Positions 8,329 to 15,660 of a stretch of 25,371 nucleotides of DNA are shown in pieces. The notes beneath the pieces were generated by a model that was not told the origin of the DNA, searched no databases, and saw only the letters and a list, made by a program, of their open reading frames with translations. The position numbers and the translations under genes are program-made. Each line of letters opens with the position of its first letter. Within the stretch, counting starts at the first letter, position 1. Source of the DNA: WHSP01 sp040905505 (lineage in GTDB: Bacteria > Gemmatimonadota > Gemmatimonadetes > Longimicrobiales > Longimicrobiaceae); assembly GCA_040905505.1 (NCBI GenBank), contig JBBDRL010000081.1:1-25371 (forward strand). Direction: 5' to 3'.

Positions 8329-9057
8329 TCACCTCATCCTCCTCAGCTCGTCGCGTGCATCGGCGGCCTCCGGGCTGCCGGGATAGGCCGCGGTGAGCTG
8401 ATTGAGCATCGATCTGGCGCGGTCCTCGTTGCCGCGATCGCGCTCCAGCAGCGCCGATCGATAGAGTGCGGTCGCGGCTTCCGGAGCGTCGGGGTGCAGC
8501 TCGAGGATGCGCGCGTACTCCTCCAGTGCGGCCTCTTCATCGCCCTCGTCGGCGCTGATACCAGCCAGAAGCAGGCGCGCCGCGGCCGCCAGCTCGTGGC
8601 CGGGGAAGACCTCCGTGAATTCCTCGAATCCCGCGCGGGCCGTGGCGGTCGACCCCCGCTCGAGCGCGGCCGCCGCCGTTTCGAACAGTTCCTCCGGATC
8701 CCCGGCATCCTGCGCGAGCAGTGCCTGTTCGGCACGCTGGAGCGCCTCCTCGCGAGAGTTCACGGCGGTTCGAAGTTCGGCGAGCCGCTGCTGACCCTGC
8801 CCGGTCAACTCCTGAATCTGCACCAACTGCCGCTCGATCTGGACGAGCTGATTGGTCATATCGCCGCGAAGTCGTACGGACTGCATCGCCAGCGTGTCCA
8901 TGAGCGCGGCGTTCTGCCGCTGGATCTCACGCAGCAGTCGGTCCTGCTCCACCTGCATCTGGCTGACTTCGGCTTGCAGATCCCGGAGGTCGCGTTTCGT
9001 CGCGCAGCCGCCCAGGACAGCGGCGGCCAGCGCGACCACGAGGAGGCGTCTCGCCAT
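8329..9057 (-). CDS. cpoB: Tol-Pal accessory protein CpoB (YbgF) as a lipoprotein
   Basis: This protein has about 242 residues. Its signal peptide has a lipobox VLGGC, unlike enterobacterial CpoB, which is a soluble periplasmic protein. A coiled coil (about residues 24-110, heptad Leu/Gln-rich) precedes three TPR-like units (about 120-240). CpoB couples Tol-Pal constriction with peptidoglycan synthesis at division. I chose the ATG at 9057: it overlaps the pal stop as TGATG and has GAGGTG upstream. A TTG three bases earlier would add one residue. The position after tolB-pal supports the identity. A hairpin follows its stop, so it is probably the last gene of the operon. Confidence 0.88.
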   Translation of the reverse strand: MARRLLVVALAAAVLGGCATKRDLRDLQAEVSQMQVEQDRLLREIQRQNAALMDTLAMQSVRLRGDMTNQLVQIERQLVQIQELTGQGQQRLAELRTAVNSREEALQRAEQALLAQDAGDPEELFETAAAALERGSTATARAGFEEFTEVFPGHELAAAARLLLAGISADEGDEEAALEEYARILELHPDAPEAATALYRSALLERDRGNEDRARSMLNQLTAAYPGSPEAADARDELRRMR

Positions 9058-9638
9058 CAACGCACCTCGGGCGGTATCGCCGAGATCTCACCCGCCGTCA
9101 CGGCGAACTCGCCACGGCGATTCTGCCGCCACGCCGATTCGCTCGATCCCATCACCGTGGGGCGCTCCTTGCCGTAGCTGATAGTGGCAAGACGATTCTC
9201 CGTGATGCCGTAGCCCGCGAGGAAGCTACGGATGGACTCGGCGCGGCGCTGGCCGAGCGCGAGGTTGTACTCGGTCGAGCCACGCTCGTCGGCATGCCCC
9301 TCCACGCGCAGTTCCAGCGTCGGATTGGCGCGCAGGATCGCGGCCTTCGTGCGAAGCCGCTCCTCGGCTTCGGGGTCCAGCTCGTCACTGTCATAGGCGA
9401 ACAGGACGACGGAAGACAGGATCTCCTGGGCCCGCGCCATCTGCTGCTGAAGCGCGCGCTCCTCCGCCTGCCGACGCGCGAGCTCCGCCGCAGCGATGGA
9501 ATCGGCGCGCGCTCGAGCCGCCGCGTCAGCGTCATTGTTCGACGCGACCGGTGCTGGCGCTGCTTCGGGCGTGTTCCTGCTGCACCCCGCGATGGCAAAC
9601 ACTACGAGGGCGAGTGCGACTGCGAGACGGAGCTTCAT
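9057..9638 (-). CDS. pal: Peptidoglycan-associated lipoprotein Pal
   Basis: This protein has about 193 residues. A signal peptide with lipobox AIAGC places the lipidated Cys at residue 19. An Ala/Arg/Glu-rich helix (about 35-72) leads to an OmpA-like peptidoglycan-binding domain (about 75-180) with VEGHADERGSTEYNLALG and QRRAESIRSFL, which contain the Asp and Arg that hold diaminopimelate. Pal anchors the outer membrane to the wall and binds TolB. The ATG at 9638 is chosen because AGGAGGT sits three bases upstream. The frame remains open eleven codons further, but that extension would place residues before the signal peptide. Confidence 0.95.
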   Translation of the reverse strand: MKLRLAVALALVVFAIAGCSRNTPEAAPAPVASNNDADAAARARADSIAAAELARRQAEERALQQQMARAQEILSSVVLFAYDSDELDPEAEERLRTKAAILRANPTLELRVEGHADERGSTEYNLALGQRRAESIRSFLAGYGITENRLATISYGKERPTVMGSSESAWRQNRRGEFAVTAGEISAIPPEVR

Positions 9639-9641
9639 CTT

Positions 9642-9648
9642 ACCTCCT
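9642..9648 (-). promoter_or_regulatory. Strong Shine-Dalgarno of pal
   Basis: The minus strand reads AGGAGGT three bases before the pal ATG at 9638. This settles the pal start. It also shows that this genome does use Shine-Dalgarno initiation, which makes the absence of such a site at nrdR, tolB and ccsA notable. Confidence 0.85.
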
Positions 9649-9734
9649 GGGACGTGAAATTGGCGCGCCATTGCGCCTGCGATGCGGCCCGGTACCTAGC
9701 CCCACGACACCCGAGACCGCCGGATTCGGCTGAT

Positions 9735-11066
9735 TCATTGCCCTGGTCCCGCCCGCTCCAGCACAGGCGACCAGTCCGGGAGACCATAGCCGGCCCCCCG
9801 CAACAGCGGCCTCACCCGGCCGCTGACACTATCCACGATATACAACCCGCCGCCCTCTCTGTCACGGGATGCGAACACGACGTGCCTCCCGTCGGGCGCC
9901 CAGCTCGGGTCCTCGTTGCTGCCTTCGGCCGTCAGCAGGCGCCGCCGATCGGTCTCCAGATCGGCCACGATGATCTGCATCTGCCCGTCGACCCGGCCGT
10001 GATATGCGATCTGACGGCCGGTCGGCGCCCAGTCGGGCGACGTATTGTAGCCTCGGCCACCGTACGAGTAGTCCGACAGCAGGCGCGGCTCGCCACCGCC
10101 GACGGTCATGATATAGATGTGGGGCTCGCCGAGACGATTGGAGACGAACGCGAACTGGCGCCCATCCGGTGAGTAGCTCGGTGAGAGTGAGTCGAAGCGA
10201 CGGCCGCGCGTGTGCTGCTCGAGGCAGCAGTTCTCGTCGCGGTTGTACGTGGCTACCTCGGTGTTCCCGGCCACGCTCGTCGCGAAAGCGATCGTTCCAC
10301 CGTCCGGTGAGTAGGCCGGCGTGATGTTGACGCCGTCGCGGTCGGAGATCAACCGATCCCGACCGGCGCCCAGGTCCCGCTCGTAGAGCAGCGGGGAGCC
10401 CGAGCGGTACGACGTGTACGCAATCCGGCCCGCCTCCGGCGACCATGCGGGCGACAATGCAATCGAGCCGTCGTTCGTGAGCTGCTGTACGTTCTCGCCG
10501 TCGTAATCGATGACGAAGAGCTCCTTCGACCCCCGCCCCTCCAGCACGAATGCGATGCGTGTGGCCGCGGCGCCCGCCTCGCCCGTCGCCCAACGGACGA
10601 TCTCGTCCGAGACCGCGTGGACCGACATGCGGAAGGTGGGATCGCCCTGCGCCGGAAGCAGGAACGTCTCGTCGCCGCGAATGGTGCCGTAGACCGCGTC
10701 GTGCAGCACGAGCCGCAATTGCGACCCACCGGCAGGATCGGGCCCCAGCTCGCCCTGAAGGACCCAGTCGGCGCCGCGCTCGTTCCAGAGGTCCAGGTTG
10801 ACCGAGTCGTCGACCGCCACTCCCACGCCTGCCTCCAGCATCTCGAACCGATCGCTGAAGTCCAGGTCCTGGCGAATGATCCCCCGCACCGGCTCGAGCA
10901 CCCGTCCCTGATCGGCGGCCCCGGCGAACGGCAGCACCACCAGCCCCGGCTGATACTCCGGCTGATACCGCAGCCCCAGCCGCACGCCTTCGACTTCCTG
11001 GGCGGGCAGGAACGTGGGGACCAGAGCGAAGATGATGGTGAGAGCGCTGCTGCGTATGAGATGCAT
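9735..11066 (-). CDS. tolB: Tol-Pal system beta-propeller protein TolB
   Basis: This 443-residue protein has an N-terminal signal peptide (cut near FLPAQ, residues 18-22), the TolB N-terminal domain (about 35-165: VVLPFAGA ... IRQDLDFSDRFEML) and a six-bladed PD40 propeller (about 190-440) with repeated SPAWSPEAGRIAY / SPDGRQFAFVSNR / PSWAPDGRHVVF motifs. TolB is periplasmic and shuttles between Pal and the inner-membrane Tol complex. It lies between the TonB/TolA-like gene and pal, the standard order. There is no Shine-Dalgarno. Seven bases upstream of the ATG begins the heptamer arm of element D, which separates tolB from tolQRA and may give it its own control. Confidence 0.96.
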   Translation of the reverse strand: MHLIRSSALTIIFALVPTFLPAQEVEGVRLGLRYQPEYQPGLVVLPFAGAADQGRVLEPVRGIIRQDLDFSDRFEMLEAGVGVAVDDSVNLDLWNERGADWVLQGELGPDPAGGSQLRLVLHDAVYGTIRGDETFLLPAQGDPTFRMSVHAVSDEIVRWATGEAGAAATRIAFVLEGRGSKELFVIDYDGENVQQLTNDGSIALSPAWSPEAGRIAYTSYRSGSPLLYERDLGAGRDRLISDRDGVNITPAYSPDGGTIAFATSVAGNTEVATYNRDENCCLEQHTRGRRFDSLSPSYSPDGRQFAFVSNRLGEPHIYIMTVGGGEPRLLSDYSYGGRGYNTSPDWAPTGRQIAYHGRVDGQMQIIVADLETDRRRLLTAEGSNEDPSWAPDGRHVVFASRDREGGGLYIVDSVSGRVRPLLRGAGYGLPDWSPVLERAGPGQ

Positions 11067-11072
11067 TATGAG

Positions 11073-11221
11073 GTTGCCAGTTGCCAGTTACCAGTTGCCA
11101 GTTGATTACCCGGCAAGTCATCGATCTCGTGCGATGGGCCAGTCCACCAGCGCCGACGGATTCGGTCGCCTCAGCCGTTGCCGTCGCAGTTGCCGTTAAC
11201 TGGCAACTGGTAACGGGCAAC
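11073..11221. repeat. Heptamer inverted-repeat element D (TTRCCAG arms)
   Basis: The left arm (11074-11104) is four tandem copies of TTRCCAG plus TTG. The right arm (11198-11221) is the reverse complement of the same units, with one mismatch in 24 bases, preceded by degenerate GTTGCCGT copies. The core is about 90 bases with no gene. It fills the gap between the stop of the TonB/TolA-like gene (11235) and the tolB ATG (11066), interrupting the otherwise overlapping tol operon. The unit shares the AACTG core with elements A and F, suggesting a common ancestor. Confidence 0.9.
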
Positions 11222-11234
11222 GTGTCGTCGTCCC

Positions 11235-11957
11235 TCACCTCTGCGGCCGGAATGAAAAGCTCACCGGCAATCGATCCGCGCGGTACTCCTGGGGCAGCGG
11301 GCCGAACGCGCGGTTGAGGCCCGCCTGCTCCACGGCTTCCAGGACGGCGAACCGGAACGCCGTGCCGCCGGTGCTCCTCTGGAGACGAAGGTCGGAGACC
11401 GAACCGTCACGGTTGATGACGAAGTACACTTCCGCCTCACCCGTAGATCCTCCCGGGCTCCTGAAGTAGCGGTTGACCTGCCGAACGATGTTGTTGCAGT
11501 ACTCCGGCGTCGGGCACTGAACGCCCGGGAGCTGCATGTCGATGTTCTCGCCGCCCGTCGAACTCGGGTCCGGCTCGGGACCCGTCGAGCGCGGCGGCTC
11601 CTCTTCCTCGGGCTCCGGTTCGGGTTCGGGCTCCGGTTCCGGCTCGGGCGGCTGCGGCGTCGGTTCCGGTTCCGGTTCCGGTTCCGGTTCCGGCTCCGGC
11701 TCCGGCTCCGGCTCAGGTTCTTCGGGTTCCGGCTCCTCTTCCGGCTCCGGCTCAGGCTCGGGCGGCTGCTCGGGCTCGGGGGTCTGCGGGCCGGCCTCCT
11801 GCGGCGGTGGCGACACGATGTCGACCGCGTACACCCGCATCGGCGGCGGCTGCTGCGTCCCGGACGTCAGACCCCAGACGACCACGATGCCCAACGCGTG
11901 CACGATAGCCGACAGGAGGAAGGCCTTCCTCAGCCGCCCTCGGTCACTGCGGCTCAC
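11235..11957 (-). CDS. tolA: TonB/TolA-like energy transducer of the Tol-Pal system
   Basis: This 240-residue protein has a basic N-terminus, one membrane anchor (about residues 12-31, AFLLSAIVHALGIVVVWGL, with the conserved S-x-x-x-H face), a long Glu-Pro repeat linker (about 58-125) and a C-terminal TonB_C/TolA-like domain (about 150-240) with a Cys pair (VQCPTPEYC). Its position directly after tolQ-tolR, overlapping tolR by four bases (ATGA), and before tolB argues that it acts as TolA, driven by TolQR and reaching Pal/TolB. The Pro-Glu linker and end domain look more like TonB than enterobacterial TolA with its helical Ala/Lys domain. The gene symbol reflects the inferred role. Confidence 0.85.
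   Translation of the reverse strand: MSRSDRGRLRKAFLLSAIVHALGIVVVWGLTSGTQQPPPMRVYAVDIVSPPPQEAGPQTPEPEQPPEPEPEPEEEPEPEEPEPEPEPEPEPEPEPEPEPTPQPPEPEPEPEPEPEPEEEEPPRSTGPEPDPSSTGGENIDMQLPGVQCPTPEYCNNIVRQVNRYFRSPGGSTGEAEVYFVINRDGSVSDLRLQRSTGGTAFRFAVLEAVEQAGLNRAFGPLPQEYRADRLPVSFSFRPQR
11602..11765. repeat. Hexanucleotide repeats coding the Glu-Pro linker
   Basis: Tandem GGTTCC/GGCTCC hexamers (clearest at 11662-11714) encode repeated Glu-Pro on the minus strand. The period of six preserves the reading frame when copies are gained or lost. Linker length, and so periplasmic reach, may therefore vary between strains. It is distinct from the intergenic 7-base repeats. Confidence 0.85.
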
Positions 11958-12388
11958 CGCCCGCCCCCACCCCCTCGGAGCTGTCCATCGGGCTCCGCGA
12001 CCAGCCCCACGGACGCGATGTCGAGGGCCTTCATGGCACCGAGCACCCGCAGGACGCTTCCGTATTCCGCCCCGGCGTCTGCGCGCAGATAGATGTTGTT
12101 CGCCTGGCGCTCACGCACGATGTCGGTCAGCGCCGGCTCGAACTCCTCCCAGCTCGCCTCGTCGTCGCCGATGTAGATGCCGCCTTCGCGGGTCACGGTC
12201 ACGATCACGCCGTCCGGCGACGCGATGGGTTCCGTACTGGCCCGCGGCACCTGCACCTCCACCCCGCCCTGAAGGATCGGCGCGGTGATGATGAAGATGA
12301 CGAGCAGCGTGAAGGCCACGTCGACGAGCGAGGTCATGTTGATCTCGGCGTTCGCCGTCAGCTCGTGCGACTCGCGACGCCGCGGCAT
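11954..12388 (-). CDS. tolR: Biopolymer transport protein TolR/ExbD
   Basis: This 144-residue protein has the ExbD/TolR layout. A short basic N-terminus precedes one membrane helix (about residues 18-40) with NMTSLVDVAFTLLVIFIIT, containing the proton-path Asp (LVDV). A periplasmic domain (about 60-135) with IYLRADAGAEYGSVLRVLGAM follows. With TolQ it forms the proton channel that energises the TonB/TolA-like protein. Its ATG overlaps the tolQ stop as TGATG with GGGAAGG upstream, and it overlaps the next gene by four bases. The C-terminus ends in a short Gly/Arg tail. Confidence 0.96.
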   Translation of the reverse strand: MPRRRESHELTANAEINMTSLVDVAFTLLVIFIITAPILQGGVEVQVPRASTEPIASPDGVIVTVTREGGIYIGDDEASWEEFEPALTDIVRERQANNIYLRADAGAEYGSVLRVLGAMKALDIASVGLVAEPDGQLRGGGGGR

Positions 12389-13110
12389 CAGACCTTCCCT
12401 TCACGCGCGAGCGTGCCGATGAACTCGCTCGAGAAACCCTCGAGCTCGCTCATGAAGAGCTGGAGCCGGCCTGCATAGTAGTTGTAGGCAATCGCGGCGG
12501 GGATCGCCACCGTCAGGCCCGCCACCGTGGTGGTCAGCGCCTGCGCGACGCCCGGCGCGACGGCGGTGATGTTCGCGGAGCCGGCGGCCGCGACGCCGAT
12601 GAAGGAGTTCATCACCCCCAGCACCGTTCCCAGGAGCCCCAGCAGCGGTGACACGGTGGCGATGATGGCCAGCCACTGAAGCCCGTGGGCGATCTCGTCG
12701 CGTTCCTCGCCCTCTTCCTTCTCCAGCACGAGCCGCAGGACTTCGAGCTGCGCGGTGCTCAGGCCGGCGACGGTCACACCCTCGCGGAGCGCGCCGGGCC
12801 TCAGCTCGGAGAAGAAGTTCACGCCGCGGCGAAACACGCGGGTGAACGGCGACTCGGGCAGCGAGAGCACGCTACGGTAGGCCTCTTCCAGCCTTCCGGC
12901 GCTCTCCATATGGTCCATGAAGCCGCCCGCCTGGTTCCACAATTTGCGGAAAACGAAGTACTTCCAGAAGATGAGCGCCCATGACATCAGCGAGAAGACG
13001 GCGAGCACGAAGAGGATGAGTTTCGTCGAGGCGGTGCCGTCGACGATCATGCCCCAGGCAGTCAGCGGCTCCTGCGGAGCGATCTGCGCGAAGATGAAGT
13101 GAGCGGTCAC
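12388..13110 (-). CDS. tolQ: TolQ/ExbB proton-channel protein
   Basis: This protein has about 240 residues with three membrane segments. TM1 is near residues 28-47 (KLILFVLAVFSLMSWALIFWK), and TM2/TM3 lie near 130-155 and 170-200 in a MotA/TolQ/ExbB domain with GLQWLAIIATVSPLLGLLGTV and the conserved Thr/Pro of TM3 (TTTVAGLTVAIPAAIAYN). It forms the proton-driven motor with TolR. The GTG at 13110 is chosen because it gives normal family length. The frame opens further upstream to 13260, but that would overlap the end of hemA and add an atypical His/Arg-rich tail. It lies 52 bases after hemA, possibly co-transcribed with it. Confidence 0.94.
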   Translation of the reverse strand: MTAHFIFAQIAPQEPLTAWGMIVDGTASTKLILFVLAVFSLMSWALIFWKYFVFRKLWNQAGGFMDHMESAGRLEEAYRSVLSLPESPFTRVFRRGVNFFSELRPGALREGVTVAGLSTAQLEVLRLVLEKEEGEERDEIAHGLQWLAIIATVSPLLGLLGTVLGVMNSFIGVAAAGSANITAVAPGVAQALTTTVAGLTVAIPAAIAYNYYAGRLQLFMSELEGFSSEFIGTLAREGKV

Positions 13111-13162
13111 GACGGTTGATTTTCCGGTCTCTGGGTGTGAAGCGCGATGGAGGGCATGCCTT

Positions 13163-14475
13163 CTACTCCTCCTCGGGTGCGGTTTGTTCCCCGGCCTCGC
13201 GGTCGCTGTCGAGCTCGAACAGGTACCGAACCGAATCGAGAATCGATGTGCCGCGGCCATTTCCGGCCGCCTCGCGCAGCCGGACGGTGGGGGTGTGGAG
13301 CAGCTTGTTGAGCAGTGATCGCGTCAGCGCGTCGATCGCCTGCTGGTCTTCCGCCGGCAGGTGCGCCAGCCGCCGTAGAGTTCGATCCAGTTCCGAGCGC
13401 CGCACCGACTCGCCCCGCGTGCGCAGGTCACGGATCGTGGGCACGACCGCCAGGCTCGAGTACCAGGCCCAGAATTCCGCCACGCCGATGTCGATGATCT
13501 CGTCGGCCCGCGGGATCTCGCTCCGCCGCCGTTCCAGGCTGTCCTCGACGATCTGCTGCAGGTCGTCGATGTTGTACAGGAAGACGTTCGGCTCGTCACC
13601 GACCTGCGGGTCCACGTCGCGCGGCATCGCCAGGTCGATGATGCACAGCGGGCTCGACGCGGCCTTCGGATGCGCCTGCCGATACTTCTCCAGCGACAGA
13701 ACGGGGTGCGGCGCGGCGGTCGAACAGATGACCACGTCCGCGGCGGGGAGGACACGGCCGAGCTCCTCCCACGGTACCGCCCGTCCGCCCCATTTCTCGG
13801 CCAGCTCCGCCGCGCGGGCGTAGGTGCGGTTCGTGACCAGGCAGCTATGCACGCCCTCGGCGCGGAGCAGCTCCAACGTCAGCTCGCTCATCTCACCCGC
13901 CCCGATCACCAGCGCACGCCGGCCCCGCAGCGAACCGAAGATCTTCTTCGCCAGCTCCACGGCCGCGGTCGAGATCGATGCCGCACCCAGCCCCAGCTCG
14001 GTCTCGGAGCGGACCCGGCCGCCGACGTTGAGCGCGGTCTGGAAGAGTCGGTTCAGCGTCGGGCCGACGACCTGGCCAGCCAGCCCGTGCGTCTCCTGCG
14101 CGATCTGATACGCTTCCTTGACCTGTCCCTGAATCTGCGGCTCGCCGAGCACCATCGAGTCCATACCCGCGGTGACGCGAAAGAGGTGCTGGGCCGCCGC
14201 ACGGTCGCGATGGACGTACAGGTATCCATTGAGCCCCTCCACCCGGGTGCCGAGCCGATCGGCGAGCAGCGCCCGGAAGGCACCGTCCCCCCGCGAGAGG
14301 TCGGCCAGCGACAGGTACATCTCGGTGCGATTACACGTCGACAGCAGCACCGCCTCCGCAGCCGCGCCGGCGTCCACCATATCGGCGAGCACGACCGGCG
14401 CTTCGGTTCGCCCCATCGCGAACCGCTCGCGCACCTCGATCGGTGCCGTCTTGTGGTTGGCGCCTATGACGGCTA
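13163..14475 (-). CDS. hemA: Glutamyl-tRNA reductase HemA, extreme N-terminus lost in gap
   Basis: About 437 residues are visible. Reading upstream of the GTG at 14434, the frame continues AVIGANHKTAPIE to the gap, the conserved GluTR N-terminus, so only a few residues are missing and the GTG is not the start. The catalytic Cys is in LLSTCNRTE. The NADPH domain has VIGAGEMSELT, and the C-terminal dimerisation helix includes PTIRDLR and LLNKLLHTPTVRLR. The enzyme reduces glutamyl-tRNA(Glu) to glutamate-1-semialdehyde, the first step of C5-pathway heme synthesis. A HemX/CcsA-like protein is encoded just upstream, as in several hem operons. Confidence 0.96.
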
Positions 14476-14575
14476 NNNNNNNNNNNNNNNNNNNNNNNNN
14501 NNNNNNNNNNNNNNNNNNNNNNNNNNNNNNNNNNNNNNNNNNNNNNNNNNNNNNNNNNNNNNNNNNNNNNNNNNN
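14476..14575. other. Assembly gap (100 N)
   Basis: This is a placeholder run of 100 N between the hemA start and the left GGGAATA arm of element E. The gap removes the hemA start codon and leader. Its position right beside a tandem-repeat arm suggests that the repeat broke the assembly (inference). Confidence 0.95.
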
Positions 14576-14583
14576 GAAGACGG

Positions 14584-14712
14584 CAGGGAATAGGGAATAG
14601 GGAATAGGGAATAGCGGACGACGGCGCCCGAGTTCCGATCTCTCGAGCGTACAAGATGCCGAAGCGGAGAGTCGTTGCTGGCTACTCTCTGCTCCCTATT
14701 CCCTATTCCCTG
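14584..14712. repeat. Heptamer inverted-repeat element E (GGGAATA arms)
   Basis: The left arm (14586-14614) is four exact tandem GGGAATA copies. The right arm (14693-14712) is over two copies of the reverse complement TATTCCC, ending 14 bases from the ccsA stop. The core is about 78 bases without a gene. The left arm is nine bases from the N gap, so the true element may be longer. The layout is the same as in elements C, D and F with an unrelated heptamer. GGGAATA-type heptamers also occur among the short tandemly repeated sequences of filamentous cyanobacteria. Confidence 0.92.
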
Positions 14713-14726
14713 CTGTTTTCCCTGCA

Positions 14727-15542
14727 TCATAAAAACGCTCCCTCCGGCGCCGCTTGCGCGCGGAGGATCATGTAGAGGACGACGACCACGACGAAGCCGA
14801 TGACGCTCGCGAGGGCGCCGCGCTCTGCCTTGCGGCCGGCTCCCGTACGGGCCAGCAGCGACGAGAGGAAGACGCCCACGATGGCGGCTACCCACACCAG
14901 TTTCGGCGTCCCGGGCGCAGAAGGTTCGTTAAAGCTCACCGTCCAGGCCCAGCCGAGCACGAGTGCCAGCGTCAGAAACGGGAATCCGACGAGGAGGCCG
15001 CGGCGGCCCAGCCGATCGAGGGTCTCGAGCGGCGGGAAGAACCGGAACACCGCGCCGAAATGCTTGCTCTTCAACTCCCGGAACTGCAGCAGGTACATCA
15101 GGCCGGCCGCAAAGGCGACCGCGAGGCCCGTGAGTCCCACGAAGGCGAAGATCACGTGCAGCAGGCCCCATCCGCCCCGATATGCGGTCGGGTCCCCGTT
15201 CGGCGCGATGCCAACGGCCGCCGCGACGGCCGTCAGCGCGGCGACGATCGGCACCAGCACCAGCCCCACCGTCGACGCGTGCCCCAGCGTCGCCGCCACG
15301 ACGCAACCCAGACCCACCAGGAACGCCAGCGTAGAGAGCGACGGGCCCAACCCGACCAGCGGGAGCTGGTCCCACGTGGACGCGAACTCGGCCAGCCCGA
15401 GGCCGTGCACGCCGAGACCGACGGCGAACACGACCATCGCCACTACCGTCAGCCGCCGCGCCTCCCGCGCCAGCGAGACGCCCAGCAGCGCTCCGGCAAT
15501 GCCGTAGAGCGCGAAGGAGGCGACGTGGAGGATCGGGATCAT
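14727..15542 (-). CDS. CcsA/HemX-like cytochrome c assembly membrane protein
   Basis: This 271-residue protein has about eight membrane segments. The central WGLLHVIFAFVGLTGLAVAF stretch (near residues 124-143) and FRELKSKHFGAVFRFFPPLETLDRL match the cytochrome c assembly (CcsA/HemX) family. It lacks the tryptophan-rich WWD heme-handling motif of true CcsA/CcmC: the corresponding region reads GWAWTVSFNEPS. HemX, the family member next to hemA in Bacillus, affects HemA levels. The hemA neighbourhood makes a HemX-like role the better guess. There is no Shine-Dalgarno (CCGCCCCC before the ATG), and ten bases upstream begins the arm of element F. The exact function is unsettled. Confidence 0.8.
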   Translation of the reverse strand: MIPILHVASFALYGIAGALLGVSLAREARRLTVVAMVVFAVGLGVHGLGLAEFASTWDQLPLVGLGPSLSTLAFLVGLGCVVAATLGHASTVGLVLVPIVAALTAVAAAVGIAPNGDPTAYRGGWGLLHVIFAFVGLTGLAVAFAAGLMYLLQFRELKSKHFGAVFRFFPPLETLDRLGRRGLLVGFPFLTLALVLGWAWTVSFNEPSAPGTPKLVWVAAIVGVFLSSLLARTGAGRKAERGALASVIGFVVVVVLYMILRAQAAPEGAFL

Positions 15543-15552
15543 GGGGGCGGCT

Positions 15553-15660
15553 AGTTAACAGTTAACAGTTGGCAGTTAACAGGGGGACTGTAATCGGGCG
15601 ATAAACACTCTGAGCGCTCAGCGATCAACTGCTGTTAACTGTCAACTGTCAACTGTTAAC
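15553..15660. repeat. Heptamer inverted-repeat element F (CTGTYAA arms)
   Basis: The left arm (15553-15582) and right arm (15632-15660) are imperfect inverted copies of tandem CTGTYAA units, with about two mismatches in 29 bases. The right arm supplies the TAA stop codon of the LysM protein (15656-15658). The left arm is ten bases before the ccsA ATG. The ~50-base core holds a 12-base palindrome CTGAGCGCTCAG (15610-15621). The right arm is nearly identical to that of element A. Confidence 0.93.

Noticed and set aside
11602..11765. Hexamer repeats as part of the heptamer element family
   Set aside because: The period is six, in frame, inside a coding linker and not in inverted pairs.
13111..13260. 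N-terminal extension of TolQ into hemA
   Set aside because: It would add an atypical His/Arg-rich tail and overlap hemA by about 100 bases; the GTG at 13110 gives normal TolQ length.
8044..15660. CRISPR arrays
   Set aside because: The repeats are 7-base tandem units without spacers, arranged as inverted pairs, and no cas genes are present.
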